This document shows, one piece after another, positions 22,531-34,100 of a DNA stretch of 64,000 nt (the stretch's first letter is position 1; every line of letters starts with the position of its first letter). The notes under the pieces are model-generated. The model ran no database searches and was not told where the DNA came from. It saw nothing but the letters and a program-made list of their open reading frames with translations. The translations under genes and the position numbers were made by a program. The stretch is from Galerina marginata (Eukaryota; Basidiomycota; Agaricomycetes; Agaricales; Galerinaceae), in assembly GCA_023014335.1 (NCBI GenBank), contig JAECYW010000015.1:1-64000 (forward strand), written 5' to 3'.

Positions 22531-22584
22531 TGTTATCTGCAGACTCTTAGTGTCATCCCCGGTCTTTCAGTTGGTAAGGTTCAG

Positions 22585-23380
22585 TAACCCTTCCCTTCAA
22601 GCTTAAGCTTCGAACTAACCAACCATGAGCAGATCTTCAGCCGCATCACGCCCATCGCCTCTGAGTGCGTCTTGTTTCGGTGTTCGTATTTTATCTTACC
22701 TCTAATTCAATGTTTATTTTGCTCCTAGCTCTGGTCTTAGTGGTCTATGATTGTCAGGATGGCGGCTTCAGCAGTCGTTGCTAGACTTTCATTCGGTGAG
22801 TTTCACTTTCAGCAACGTTTTCCTTTATCAAACTAAGTATCATGAGCAGACCTTCTGCTCGTGTAATCCTATCACACCCATGGCCTCTCGGTACGTCCTT
22901 TACTGTCATTTTCTTGATCTCAGTTGCCATCTCAGATCTTTTTTTGATTCTTAGCACCGCGATACGCTGTACGAGTCGCCGGCAGAAGTGGCTTTGTGAC
23001 CTTGTCAGAGGTGCGAAAGATAACATATCCGTGTCCCGCTCCCGCTAACTCTCGCATCAAATCCCCCAGGTAATTTTAGGGTCAGCGGTGGGACGCGTCG
23101 ACGATACTCGGTCCATGCATTGCCAGGTCTTCGCTGGCGCTGATGATGGATGCTAAAATCGGCCCAAATCCGGTGAGTCACCGCCGTGCCTTACTCTATT
23201 CAATGTACTAACTTTCAGCCCAGGTTTTTCCTCGTCAAGATGGCGTCAGTGGCCATTGGTGGTCTTTCCATCAGTGAAGTTCAGCGGCATCCTCGTTCTC
23301 CAAACTAACCAAGCTTGAGTAGATCTTCTGCCAATGTAACCGTGTCACGCTTATCGCCACTGGGTGCATTTTGTGCTATT
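22585..23380 (+). repeat. Three-unit degenerate tandem array of a small exon-intron unit
   Basis: A unit of about 475 bp is seen at roughly 22764-23235 and again from 23240, with a shorter first copy at about 22590-22700. Each unit has an ATGGCG.C start (22760 and 23240) followed by a CTTTC block, then an intron-like stretch ending gagcag or gagtag. After that comes a block like cttctgctcgtgtaatccta and a tcacgcccatcgcctctggg-like end. Units 2 and 3 share a third part ending in a CAG followed by GGTAA. No intact frame joins the units. They look like tandem copies of a short gene that decayed. Confidence 0.5.
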
Positions 23381-24271
23381 GTCCATACCTTCTCGTCCTA
23401 GGCCGCCATCCCTGCTATTCTTGTCTCGATTATCAGCATGACAACAAGTTGTACAAGTCAGAAGTGATTAACCTAGGTACGAAAGTAATGAATTTGCGTC
23501 CTTCTCCCACTGACTTTTGCATCAGTTTTCCAGGGTAACTGGAAATTATTTCGGAGTGTTGGATCGGTGGTAGGACAAGGTAATATATTTCATTCCGTAG
23601 CATATCTGACTACTTGACAGCACCACGTTACCTCGGCTATTATGGTAAGCAATCCGCGTTCGCTTTGGCAATAGACGTACTTTAACTTATCGTTAGGTAT
23701 GATCTATCGGGCTTTATCTATCGCGTCACCGTCCTCCTCGTTGCAGCCACCTCTCTCTTGCTACCCCCTGGCTGGTATAACGATAGTGAGTTTAAGCTTG
23801 ACGATCCCGATGGAGTTGTTAGTTCGGAGGATGAAGCAGCTATGTAACAGTAACTAGTTTTCACGCAGTTACTCTCGTTATATGATTATGGTTTCTATGA
23901 TGCGCGGTCTGTTCAGGAAGGTTCTCCTGAGTTATGGTTACAGAATGAACTGACTAACCTGGCCCTACTTATACGTGCAGTTCTGACGAGGCTAATTTAT
24001 GATATCACGACTCATTTGGACACCAAAAGTAAGCTATGGCTTTTGAAACTGGAAATGTGCAGGTGCATTATGTGGCCACGACTTTCCGAGTCATGGCGGT
24101 GTGGAAGCGTCTGGTGCCAGACGTGCCAGACGGATGGAGCTTTCTTGACGCAGGAAAGAAAATGCTGTCACGCATGGCTACGTCAGGATGTACAGCGCAG
24201 CGTCAACAATCTAGGCATTAAACTACAAAGATAGAGCTAAATATTTCTGTGATAGCCCTCCGGCATACGAA
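23381..24271. other. No gene recognised
   Basis: Frames such as 24036-24221 (+) are short and unsupported. The stretch 23480-23640 resembles about 22985-23090 and may be the tail of the third array unit. Confidence 0.4.
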
Positions 24272-25260
24272 TCACCCTTCTACTCTCTGGAACTCAATGA
24301 GGTCCAGGGCAGGTTTAGCGCCGAGTAGACCCTTCTGTACTTCATCCAAACCATCATACCACATGTCGTCGTAGAAGTTAACTGGCAGTCCAGGAATTGG
24401 TCGCCTTAGGGTTTCAGTTGCGTTGACTCTTCGTTTTCGTGGCCTCGGCGCGTTCCCAGTGACATTCTCGTAGCAGTTCTTGAAGTTTCGATCACGATCA
24501 ACAGTAATCATCCTTGCGACCAAACCTAGCCTCCTCCAGCTCATTTTCTTGGCAAAATAGATCTTCTGTCCATCATCGTCAATGTCGCTTTCATCAGAAC
24601 TCATCCCTCCTGCTCCTAGAGTTGCTACTAATTCGTCGAGGTGTTCCCAGATAACCTGACCATCCCCACACTGCGATGCAGCATTCTGGACTGTTATGCG
24701 ACTTCGTACCGAAAATCTCTGGTATTTTCGCAAGGATAAATTCGCATGACCAAAGCAAGCCAAAAATGCTTACCTCGTTCCTTCTTGAATTACGCCTTTG
24801 GTTTGCCAGCACCCGCCGGTGTTGAGTGATTAATCTCTGGTTCATCTGCATATTGGTTTCACCGATACGTCGCGTAGCTTGCTTCACCTTCTTCTTAAGC
24901 CTTCGAAGTCGGTCCATAAACATCTTGCAAATTTCTTCCTGCTGTCCTCCGTCGATGACGATATATTTCTCCGTATATGCTTCCATGAAAATCTCCAACA
25001 GGGCATAGTTCCAGGGACCCTCGATACTGACCCAATCTGGGGCGTACGGCGGCGAAGGCCCAGGACCGCGCTCCTCCTCATAGGCTACTATCACATCTTC
25101 TTTAACCTCATTTGCATGAACAATGTCAGTGTCATGTTTGATGTCGAGCAAAGTGTTCATAATGTCTCGTACAGCCCTCTGAAATAAGGTTATTAGATTA
25201 AAGAGAACCAAGGTAGAAACCTTACGAGTTGATCGTTTCTTTGAGGAGTGGTATGTCTTT
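24272..25260 (-). CDS. Agaricomycete family protein of unknown function
   Basis: Exons 24774-25178 (135 codons) and 24272-24718 (149 codons with stop) join through intron 24719-24773 in phase 0. An upstream exon ending near 25230 (QRNDQL) joins through a GTAAGG...TTTCAG intron. The middle is basic and helical (RLRRLKKKVKQATRRIGE). The C-terminal part has the block GMSSDESDIDDDG followed by WRRLGLVARMI, and ends with LPVNFYDDMWYDGL; I recognise this arrangement from many mushroom proteins of unknown function found in repeat-rich regions. No known catalytic motif is seen. The two main exons are intact, the 5' start is unresolved. Confidence 0.55.
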
Positions 25261-26359
25261 GTGGAGGTAGTTTGAAGATTGTTGTCCGTATTTCTTCTTA
25301 CGCTGAGCCTGATCTATACTGGAACGAGGCCTCCTCTAGCTCTCTTTCGCGTTCACGCTGGGATGGCGGTGGGTGTCTATAGTAGATTTATCAGCCAACT
25401 TGCTCATCCTCGTAGGGCAGACAGAAAATCAAACCTACGCTGATAATCCCTTTCCCCACTGGCAGACCCACCCGCCCAGGAGAAGCACCTCCAAATTTAA
25501 AAACACTATCGAGTTCGTGCCTGCCCGCGCCGCTTGATCCTAACCCAGCTCTAGGACACAACCCAAAGTAGGTGAATCCGATGCAAACTTAGTAAAAGGC
25601 TCGAGGGTGAGGCCAAAGGTGCACCCCACTGTGGTGAAGAGGACGGCGCATCTTCGACTTGAGATAGTCAAGGCCACTGTCTGCGTGGTGAATCGACTTG
25701 GTCCTCGCCTTGTTTATAATATACTGCGTGCATCAACTGAAGTGGGGCGGGGGCTTTGAACAACGACGGAGGATACGAAGCCCAGCCAATATGTTGGGAA
25801 TGCTTGCCTCATCGTTTCCGGCATCAACCTGGAAGAACAGTGTGTTTGAGGTCAGCGATTGACAAGCGGAGCAGGGAGACATGAAAGTGGCATCGAGTGT
25901 GACGCGTGACCGGAACACCCGCTGAGCGTGTCGAGGGACACCCAGCGGCAAGGGTGCCACACGCTCATCGCGCGATACATTTTGCTTGAGCTGAAATAGG
26001 CTATTTTGTCTTTGAACAAAATATTTGTGAGAATAACATATTTTGACGGTAATGGCAGAGGCACACGTTTTGCCCCACTGCTAAATAAGGAATTCACATG
26101 AAGACAAAATCCTGGCAAAATCTGTAGTTTTGATCCTTCACGTAAAAGCTATATTTCCCACAAAATCAAAACTGGCAGTTTTGCCAGTCGTTTTGCCAGT
26201 GGGTAAATATCCTATTTAGACAACAACGCCAAATCAAATTTTTTGCCCATCTTTTGCGCTCTATCAAAAAGTTGCATTTCGACCCATTTTTTCCCTCAGG
26301 CCAAAACATAAGCGGTCTATCCCACATTTTGACCGCCGTCAAAATAGTTCCACCCCAGT
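25261..26359. other. No gene recognised; AT-rich 3' half
   Basis: From about 25970 the base composition turns AT-rich, with repeated TTTTGCC motifs and a palindrome-like actggcagttttgccagt at about 26170-26187. This directly precedes the first recognisable MSH4 codons. No inverted terminal repeats were found. Confidence 0.45.
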
Positions 26360-28868
26360 AGTGCTGCGAAACGTTGTCAAGAACTTGCCCATATTACGCA
26401 AAGCCTTGGAAGGTAGTCAATCGCAGCTCCTTAGGATTATCTGCGACGTGAGCCCTCCGTCTGCCAATTCATTGCTCGTTGGTAAATATTCTCCGACGTA
26501 GATGCTGGACGACGAAAGGATCGATAAGATTGATAAGCTGGTGTCTGATCATCTGAATGAAGAAGGTGTGCCGGCGAAGGTCCGTATTAAGCGTCGTTTT
26601 CTAACCAAAGCTAATGAAATGGACAGGGTGGCCTTGCAGCTGTTAATTCGCGTGTATATGCTGTCAAGGCAAACAGAAATCGCTTGCTTGACGTTGCTCG
26701 CGAGACTTATAAGGAAAACATTGGAGATATTTACCAACTTAATCGCACACTTTCTGAAGAGCACGACTTACCGTTGACACTTGTATATCAAGAAACAGGG
26801 TTCATTTTTGCCCTGAAAAAAATTGAACTCGAAGGAGAGTTACCGAAGGGTTTTGTGAACGTTGCCATGAAGAAAGGTAGATGGATGTTCTCCAGTATGG
26901 AGCTGGTGTGTTTCCGGTGATTTGTCCTCGATTTCTGTCACTGATATGTTTGTCTGCAGAAAAAAATGAACTCACGAATGAAAGACGCTTTGGACGAAAC
27001 CTTATTATTGAGTGACAAGTACGCAATTTCGGTGCTACATTGTTCCTTATCAATGTTAATTGCTTCACAGAATTGTACAGGATCTCATGTCAGAGATTGT
27101 CGGTGACATTGGAGCCCTATACAAAGCCTCGGAAGCTGTAATGTTTATTTTAAATACCTCTACCGTTAAGGACTACTCATGAGGTTTCAGGTTGCCCTGG
27201 TTGACATGCTCTGGTCATTCGCTCACGCATCCATCAGTAAGATTGGTATATGTCGTGCTTTAAATTTTCTAATAATACCCTCTTCAGTGCGTAACTATGG
27301 TTAGGACACAATTTGTTTCTCGATCCATACTTCAGTTTTCGTACCCGTTCAGTTCGACCGGAATTCACAGGTACTTTGGCAATCAAGTCGGGCCGACATC
27401 CTGTCCTAGAGACATTGCAAGCAGCTGGCACACTTGTTCCAAACGACGTTTACTGCGACGATTCCTCTTCCTTCCAGATCATCCAAGGCCCTAAGTCTGT
27501 CTATTTCCTCCTCTCGCGTCGTTTTTCGAGCTCATCCGGTATTCAGTATGTCTGGTAACGTTTGAAAACTCTCGTTTGAACCTTACGTTACTCAGCCTCT
27601 TGAACAGGGAAAAGTACCTATCTGCGAGAAGTCGGACTGTTAACTGTGATGGCCTTTTGTGGCTGTTTTGTTCCCGCCGAATATGCGAGCTTCAGGTTTT
27701 TATTCAAATGTGCAATTGGAATTCAGCTACCATTTTGACCGATTATACATATATTAGAATTCATGACTTCCTATTATCGCGGCTGTCGAACGACGATGAT
27801 CTAGAGAAAAGTCTGAGTACGTTTGCCAGCGAGATGGCATCATCTGCTATGATCCTTGGTCAATTCCAAAATTTGCTGAGTCTCGATCCTCCCCTGATTT
27901 TCGTCAATATCCAGGGTTGGCTACTCAAAATTCGTTGGTTCTTGTCGATGAACTCGGGCGAGGAACTTCACCAAGGGAGGGGGTCGGAATATCACACGCT
28001 ATCGCAGAAGGGTTAATCTCTCTCAAGGTAGGTTTCTTATGGGTCTTGCCATAGATCGCCGAGATTGACATCTCGATGCAGAGCTTCGTCTTTTTTGCAA
28101 CGTTGGTTAACTTTGCATTAAGTTCAGCCTTCCCTCTCATTCCATGTACTCCATGGTACATTATACAGGCATTTTAGCGAACTGACGAAAACACTATCAC
28201 GACAACCAACTGTTATCAAGTACGCGATATATATATTTAAATGTGGAAGTAGCCTGCTTATTTTTTGCAGTTTACACCTGTCGGTGCAGGTAACGAGCAC
28301 TTTGTCTTCCTGCTTCGCCCATTTATGGGTTCTAAATTCAGCGAGCTCGCCCATCGTCTTCTAACTTCGGAATTACCTTTCAATACAAGTAAGTCAGGGA
28401 TAAATTTCACGAGCGGGCGCCCGTTTATATCCTAACCTACAGAATTCTCGACGGTGCTGCGGAGGACACCGGACATTACGGTCTACATTTACTCTTTCAT
28501 GAATTTAGTTGGCACTGATGTTATTACGGTGCAGGGATAGAACTTGCACGACTTGCCGATCTGCCTGCAGACATCTTGGTTGAGGGTAGGAGAGTTGCAG
28601 AGAAGCTGGCCGCTCTGCAAACGATGCACGAAGAATCGAGCGATGGCCACCAGATTGCAGTTCGAAGAAAGGCACTGTTGAGGGTATACCGGCTCTATCT
28701 TTCTAGAATAATCTCAATCCTACCACTTACACTTACACTGATATCCCTTAGCTTCGGACGCAGCTCCTTCAGGCTTGCGAACATTCGACATTACCTGACC
28801 AAGAATTGCTGGCCTACATCGGACGTTTCCAGGCTGACATCGCGAAAGCTTTTTTACCCCGCCAATAA
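26360..28868 (+). CDS. MSH4: MSH4 meiotic MutS homologue, N-terminal half missing
   Basis: MSH4 pairs with MSH5 to stabilise meiotic recombination intermediates. Recognisable protein starts around 26365 ([19 protein letters not shown]), continues after intron 26448-26501, and runs to a stop at 28866-28868. Conserved blocks in order: [35 protein letters not shown], Walker [30 protein letters not shown], Walker [34 protein letters not shown] and AAEDTGHYG. Walker A is assembled over an 8 nt exon at 27547-27554, between introns 27495-27546 and 27555-27607. Family members have roughly 400 more N-terminal residues (mismatch-binding-like and connector domains), not found upstream. Around 26628-26676 the frame changes; a 49 bp intron would fit but would remove YAVKAN, so a TA insertion is the alternative. 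Downstream of this the frame is clean, so decay, if any, is recent. Confidence 0.85.
27547..27554 (+). other. 8 nt micro-exon inside the MSH4 Walker A motif
   Basis: The exon tatgtctg is bounded by ...ttcag and gtaacg. It supplies the third base of Asn, then Met and Ser, then the first base of Gly in GPNMSGKST. Both flanking introns (52 and 53 bp) are of normal size, and the frame works only with this exon. Confidence 0.85.
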
Positions 28869-29009
28869 AAGTTAATGGAAACGTATATTGTAATGGAGCT
28901 GTCTGCTTTCCCAGCTACCGAACGAAATGGTTATGCTACAAATGATTAATTTTACCTAACAATGCGAGTGCCTCCTGGGCAAATACTCATCCGACGGATT
29001 ACTCAGGCT

Positions 29010-30037
29010 TTAGATAAACATACCAGCTTCCCGTAGCAGCGCCATGACCTCAAGCGTGTCGGGCTTCAATTCAGGCTGCAGTCCTGCCGTTACAGCGACG
29101 AAAGCGTCCTGCCTGTTGACCTTGTACCTATAACACCATAGGTGCGGGAAATGCCCTGAGAAATTTCAACACCTAGCAAGGCCCCTTTGATTCTATGAAT
29201 ACTTACCAACTTATCACATATTACAATGCAAGAGGTGTCAGATCCACAGATCTTGGCCATTGTTGTCGTCTGTTGGGGGGGGGTACCCTCTTTCTATAGA
29301 AGGTGATTCGCACGATACTTATGGAGACATCCTGGACGCATCAAAACCACGCATCACAATTCATGAACGCGTCAACGCGGTTGCAGAGCGTCAGGCCAGT
29401 TGACTCTGTGGACGCTGTCCCAAACGCGCAGGTCGCAGGCTATTGCACGCTCCGCCGACAATAGTTTAAGTTGTGTCTGCTGTGGATTGACTCTTGCGTG
29501 CTCCTGACAACTGTGATCTGAAGCACATCTGAAGCCTGAGGTCTGAGGCCGCATAGTGTAACATCCATTTGTTAAAATTTTTACATACAAAATAGAGGTA
29601 TATCTGAGGAGGATTGCAAGCAGCACCGCCAGGCTAGATGTACTCATTATCGTCCAAAAAGTCAAAAGCACGAAGGCAGCCGCAATGCCGGCTATGATGG
29701 GAGTGATGGCTCAGGGCTTCGGACATCACCGATCAAAAATCAACAGACGGCCAAGATCTGTGGATCTGACACCCCTTGTTACAATGCCAGTTTCGCATAA
29801 GATATTTCCTTTGCGCCATTTACGAGTATTTCTTTCTCATCCGCGCTAAGTATCCAGACGGGATCACCAGGCTGGCAGGTAAAAAAAAAGGAGATTTATA
29901 CACCCGCTAAATTTGAAAAGTGAAGTGTTTACACTAGCAAACCAATGAAATGGTTCATCGAGTGTATGAAGATGGACATCCCGCAGGGTATCCTCGACGG
30001 TGCAAGGGACAGTTTCCTTGTAGTTGCGTAATCTCAT
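29010..30037 (-). CDS. Small unrecognised protein, split by a MITE
   Basis: Exons 29933-30037 (35 codons from ATG), 29783-29871 and 29010-29127 sum to 312 nt, that is 103 residues plus stop. Residues include TVEDTLRDVHLHTLDEPFHW, PGDPVWILSADEKEILVNG and NRQDAFVAVTAGLQPELK, and the C-terminus is LLREAGMFI. No domain is recognised. The first intron is 29872-29932. The second now spans 29128-29782 because a 550 bp MITE (29229-29778) inserted at its donor; the TSD repeats the donor context GCATT/GTAA. A 45 nt stretch of the MITE end (29225-29269) has an acceptor and the second donor copy, so it could be exonised in frame (15 residues). The upstream limit of the gene is not certain. Confidence 0.55.
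29221..29228 (+). repeat. Target site duplication of the MITE, left copy
   Basis: TTACAATG; identical to 29779-29786. Confidence 0.88.
29229..29778. mobile_element. hAT-type MITE, 550 bp
   Basis: The ends form 30 bp terminal inverted repeats with one mismatch: CAAGAGGTGTCAGATCCACA at the left and CAAGGGGTGTCAGATCCACA at the right on the other strand, both continuing GATCTTGGCC. The element is flanked by perfect 8 bp duplications TTACAATG (29221-29228 and 29779-29786). An 8 bp duplication and CARNG-like ends are hallmarks of hAT elements. No transposase frame is seen inside (one open minus frame 29372-29671 has no hAT motif), hence a MITE. Confidence 0.88.
29779..29786 (+). repeat. Target site duplication of the MITE, right copy
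   Basis: TTACAATG; on the minus strand it reads CATTGTAA and contains the splice donor GTAA at the end of exon 2 of the host gene. Confidence 0.88.
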
Positions 30038-31112
30038 CGAAAATTGTAGGATGAAAGGTCGAGAAGAGGAAATGTATGACGGTATTAGAAAGCGAAAGGT
30101 GTAGTGAAAGATGCTGAAGAATGTGAAAAGGGTGGGTTAGGCTGCGATGAGGGCGAGTAGTAGATGATGGTGAGGTTCCCAGGTTGAGAGACTGGTTTAT
30201 ATAGCCGAGAAGTATAAGCTAAATTGCGCATTGCATAATAGGAACGCGTCCCTGGAAGCCCACAGTCGAGGCGAACATGACAATAAGCAGAGTTGCAGCG
30301 TTGAGGCGAGAATGCCCCTGTCCCGCTTTTGGACCTCCTCTCTTTCCCCGTGGGCAGGTCGACATGTTCTATGAAGTTGCTAGACCAATGGCCGGCAATG
30401 TTGATCTGATCAGCTGGTCAGTCAGTTTAATTGAGGCTCCACCAAGAGACAAAAGAATCAATCTTCATCTAGGTTGGCAACGAGACGTTCTCCTTGAAAT
30501 GCAACATGTGGGCATTTAAGTTGATTCTGATTCAAAATTGAAATTCAAGGCCCCGGTGGGGAACCCATAAGAGCAAAAGAAGTCTTGCTCTGCCTTTAAG
30601 TCCTGACCACGAACGATAAGCTGCGGATTAGAATGGGCAGATTAGCTACTGCTGGAGCGATGTGATTTATGTAAAATGATACTTGCAGCTGGGAATCAAT
30701 GGCAATAAAGTTGCAAGGACTTATGATAACTGGGTGGTGCGGCTGTCTTTCATAAGGTAGGACATGACTGCCTTATCGGACTGGCTAGCCAGTCAGCCTT
30801 GGGGTGTTAGAATATGGCATTCAACAGCAAGGGTAAGATCGGGGGTGAAGGCGGGGCGGTCCCCGAAAATTTAAGCGCAGTGTAAATGCATTCAGGCTCA
30901 GTTAATGGACCAACAGGAGAACACAATTCTGCTCAGTGTCTACTCATTCTCATCGTGATATCCACTTAATCGTGCAGCGCCGATGTGTGCAGTATCTCTC
31001 ACGTTTTGTCGTATCTTGTCATGCGGCTGTGTCGCTCCATGCGGGTCGCAGCATCGTTTCAAGGATAAAGACCTTGCTTGTTATCACTCTTGAAGGTTCT
31101 CATACTGCGACG
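30038..31112. other. Intergenic, no gene recognised
   Basis: Lies between divergent genes (the small minus gene and the ABC transporter) and presumably holds both promoters. Open frames at 30277-30519 and the upstream part of the 30936 frame show no family features. Confidence 0.45.
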
Positions 31113-34100
31113 ATGCCAGTAACGATGCGCTTTCTGAACGAGATTCAAGCAGTGTCCAGCAGACTACTTGCTTCGACTTTGCTCAAACTCGATATCGACT
31201 CGTACGCGTATAAACCACTTGCCCTTTATACGGACTAGCTCATGAGTCATTTTCTTCCAGGTGGAATAACACAGTCATCATACCTCTAGCTTCGACTTTT
31301 ATATCTGGAGGAATTTTGTTGCTGCAATTAACGGTTCACTTTTCACCGAAACCCAATCGTTGTGGAAACAGCAAGAGGATATTCCCGCCGCCTGCCTCGG
31401 ATAATGCCTGTTCCACTGACCTTGATAGCACGATCGCACAATATGCAGATTCTCAAGGTTGTTCAACTATCTTTGCGTTTAAAGTAGCACGCTTCCTTGG
31501 CTGTTTAATTTTGTTTTCGTTGTCCCTCGTTAAGCTTGTTACCGAAAAGGAATCTCGATCTTCGGAGACTGCTATTGTGATTACATATGTGGGTAGCAAA
31601 CATTTATCTGCTCTTTATGAGACATTAAATATCACCTTTTCCCCAGTGCTATACTGCTTTTCTTTCTGGGGCTGCTCTTGCTAGCAGTACTTGGAACCAA
31701 CTGCTAACGCGTCATACCAACGTGATTCTCCTGACGGCCTTTGGGGTGTATTTCTATCGCGATGTTTGGCCTCTTGCAACGTATACACAAGTACCCCAGG
31801 ACCAATCCGATGGACCATTTCTCTGGGTGAAGATCGTGGTATTGACTTTCACGGCGGTTGTCACCCCTCTGTTCGTCCCCCGTCGATATTACCCCGTCGA
31901 TCCCAAGGTAAGCCCTTATTCGGCCAAGATAAATTTATATTGACAGAGAAGTAGAATGCAATGCAAGTCCCAAATAGAGAGCAGACCGCTTCCCTATTTA
32001 GCTTGATGGTTTACAGCTTCTTGGATCCTGTGGTCTTTGAGGCCTATCGCGTTCCCCATCTTCCATACAACCGATTACCACTCTTGGCGGATAAAGATTA
32101 CGCGAAAAATTTGACGGCAGCTGCTTTCCCGGTAATAGTCGCATTGCCCTTCAGCATGCTATTCTAACCAATTTTCACAAATAGTATCTCGACCCATTCC
32201 TTGCTAGTAGAGAGATCCACCTTTTCTTCGGCTTATTGAAGGTCTTCTGTGAGTTCATTGTAACTTCGTTGTAATTTGTTCTTATGCTGTATTTTATCAG
32301 TTTGGGAATACCTTGGAATGACCATTGCACTTGTCGTACAAGTTTTTGCCAGTTTTGCTCCACCAGTTGCGCTAAATAGAATCTTGGCGTATGTACCATC
32401 GCCTTCATTGAAACAAACCAGGTCTCAACAGCTTCCAGTTCCCTTGAATCAGAAGGGCATAGTGATTACATTCGACCCTGGTTTTGGGTAGCATGCCTCT
32501 TTTTCGGGCCGCTCATGGAGTCGATCAGCCACCAAGGGTACATTTACCTCGGAACCATGGCGCTAGCAAGAACTCAGGCTATATTAACTGAACTAATATT
32601 TGAACACAGCCTTCGTATCCGTTCCAATGGTGGGACTTCAAGCCATACCAGCAAAACGTCGGAAGTCGGTTGCTCTGACAGTGAGGACAGCGAAAGTCGC
32701 TCGACAGAGACGGGAGTGAATACCTCATCAAAGGTCGACAATGCGACAACCCATACATTACCTACAGAGAATGCGAAGAGGGATAGGCTCGCCGGAAAAA
32801 TCAACACCTTAATCACTGTCGACTTGGACAACATTCTTTACTCGAAAGATTTCCTGATGCTCAGTATGTACAATCTGACTATATTCCTTAATTGACAGAC
32901 TATGTAACCACAGCTTTGTAGTCGTTCAAATCCCACTTGAACTCGCATTGGCCATGATCTTCCTTTATGCGATACTTGGGTGGAGGTGAGAGAGTTCATG
33001 GCACCTGATGTGGACCCTCTTTCTGACTAGCTTTCAGTGCAATTGTCGGCTTCGCCAGCATCGTATTGTTGCTTCCCGCTCCAGGTTATCTTGCCAGTCG
33101 AATGCAGGTCATCCAGGGAAAGAAAATGGAATGGGTATGGCTACTTTTGTGTTAATAACGATAATCGATATCTGAGCGTAACTTGCGCGGTCCTAGACGG
33201 ATGCCCGAGTTGAATTAATAACAGAAAGTGAGCCACCCAGAATCTGACGGAGATTCATGTTAACTGTGAGCCATCAGCGATTGGCGTCCTTCGCATGATC
33301 AAGCTCTTCGGCTGGGAAAAGAAAACGAGCGATGCCATCAAGGACAAGCGAGATGAAGAACTAGAATGGATATGGAAAGATAAAGTGAGAATTGTCGACA
33401 TTGTTGCAAGAAGAAATTTAACGTTTCGTGGCATTTGCTCTCCAGATGACCAATCTCCTGAATGGTGTCATCAAGTAAGCTTCATACATTCGAATCCGGT
33501 ACCCCTGCTCATAAAACACAGCTTTATTATACCCATCATTACGATGTTGGTTACGTACGCGACATATACCATAGTTATGAAGAAAAGTTTGAATGGTAAG
33601 TGTATTTATTAGTGGCCATGTTTCTGAATGCTCCAGCACTCAGTTCCTTCCTCTGTACAGCGTCCAAGGTCTTCTCCAGCATGGCTGTCTTCGATGTAGT
33701 CGCAAACCTTCTGCATACCACGTCGTCCATGTTCAACATGTGCTTGAAAGGTATTTTTAACATGGTCGCATTTGTTCGCTCCAATTCAACAGTATCTTTA
33801 GGCAAGGTCTCTCTAGAACGAGTAGCGGGCTTCCTCGGGGAATCCGAACTTTTGGATTGCTTTTCTGTTGATCCAGTGTCCGAACCCACCAACGCCAATG
33901 AAGGGCAGTATAATGGAATTACTACTGGTTTCAACAACGCTACATTTTCTTGGTCAAATGACGTGGAAGATGAGGGGCAGGCATCGTTCTCGTCTCGGTC
34001 CTTCCGACTGCGAATTGATGGGATGCTCGCGTTTAAACGCGGTTGTATCAATCTTATCATTGGCCCAACGTGAGAGATCAGTTCATTCCATAGACTCGCT

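Noticed and set aside
29372..29671. 99-codon minus frame inside the MITE as a transposase
   Set aside because: No hAT dimerisation or catalytic motif; starts with an ordinary hydrophobic stretch; likely chance.
30936..31112. ABC transporter starting at 30936
   Set aside because: The frame is open, but the sequence before 31113 is not membrane-transporter-like; the later ATG gives the usual short N-terminus before the first helix. Left as uncertain.
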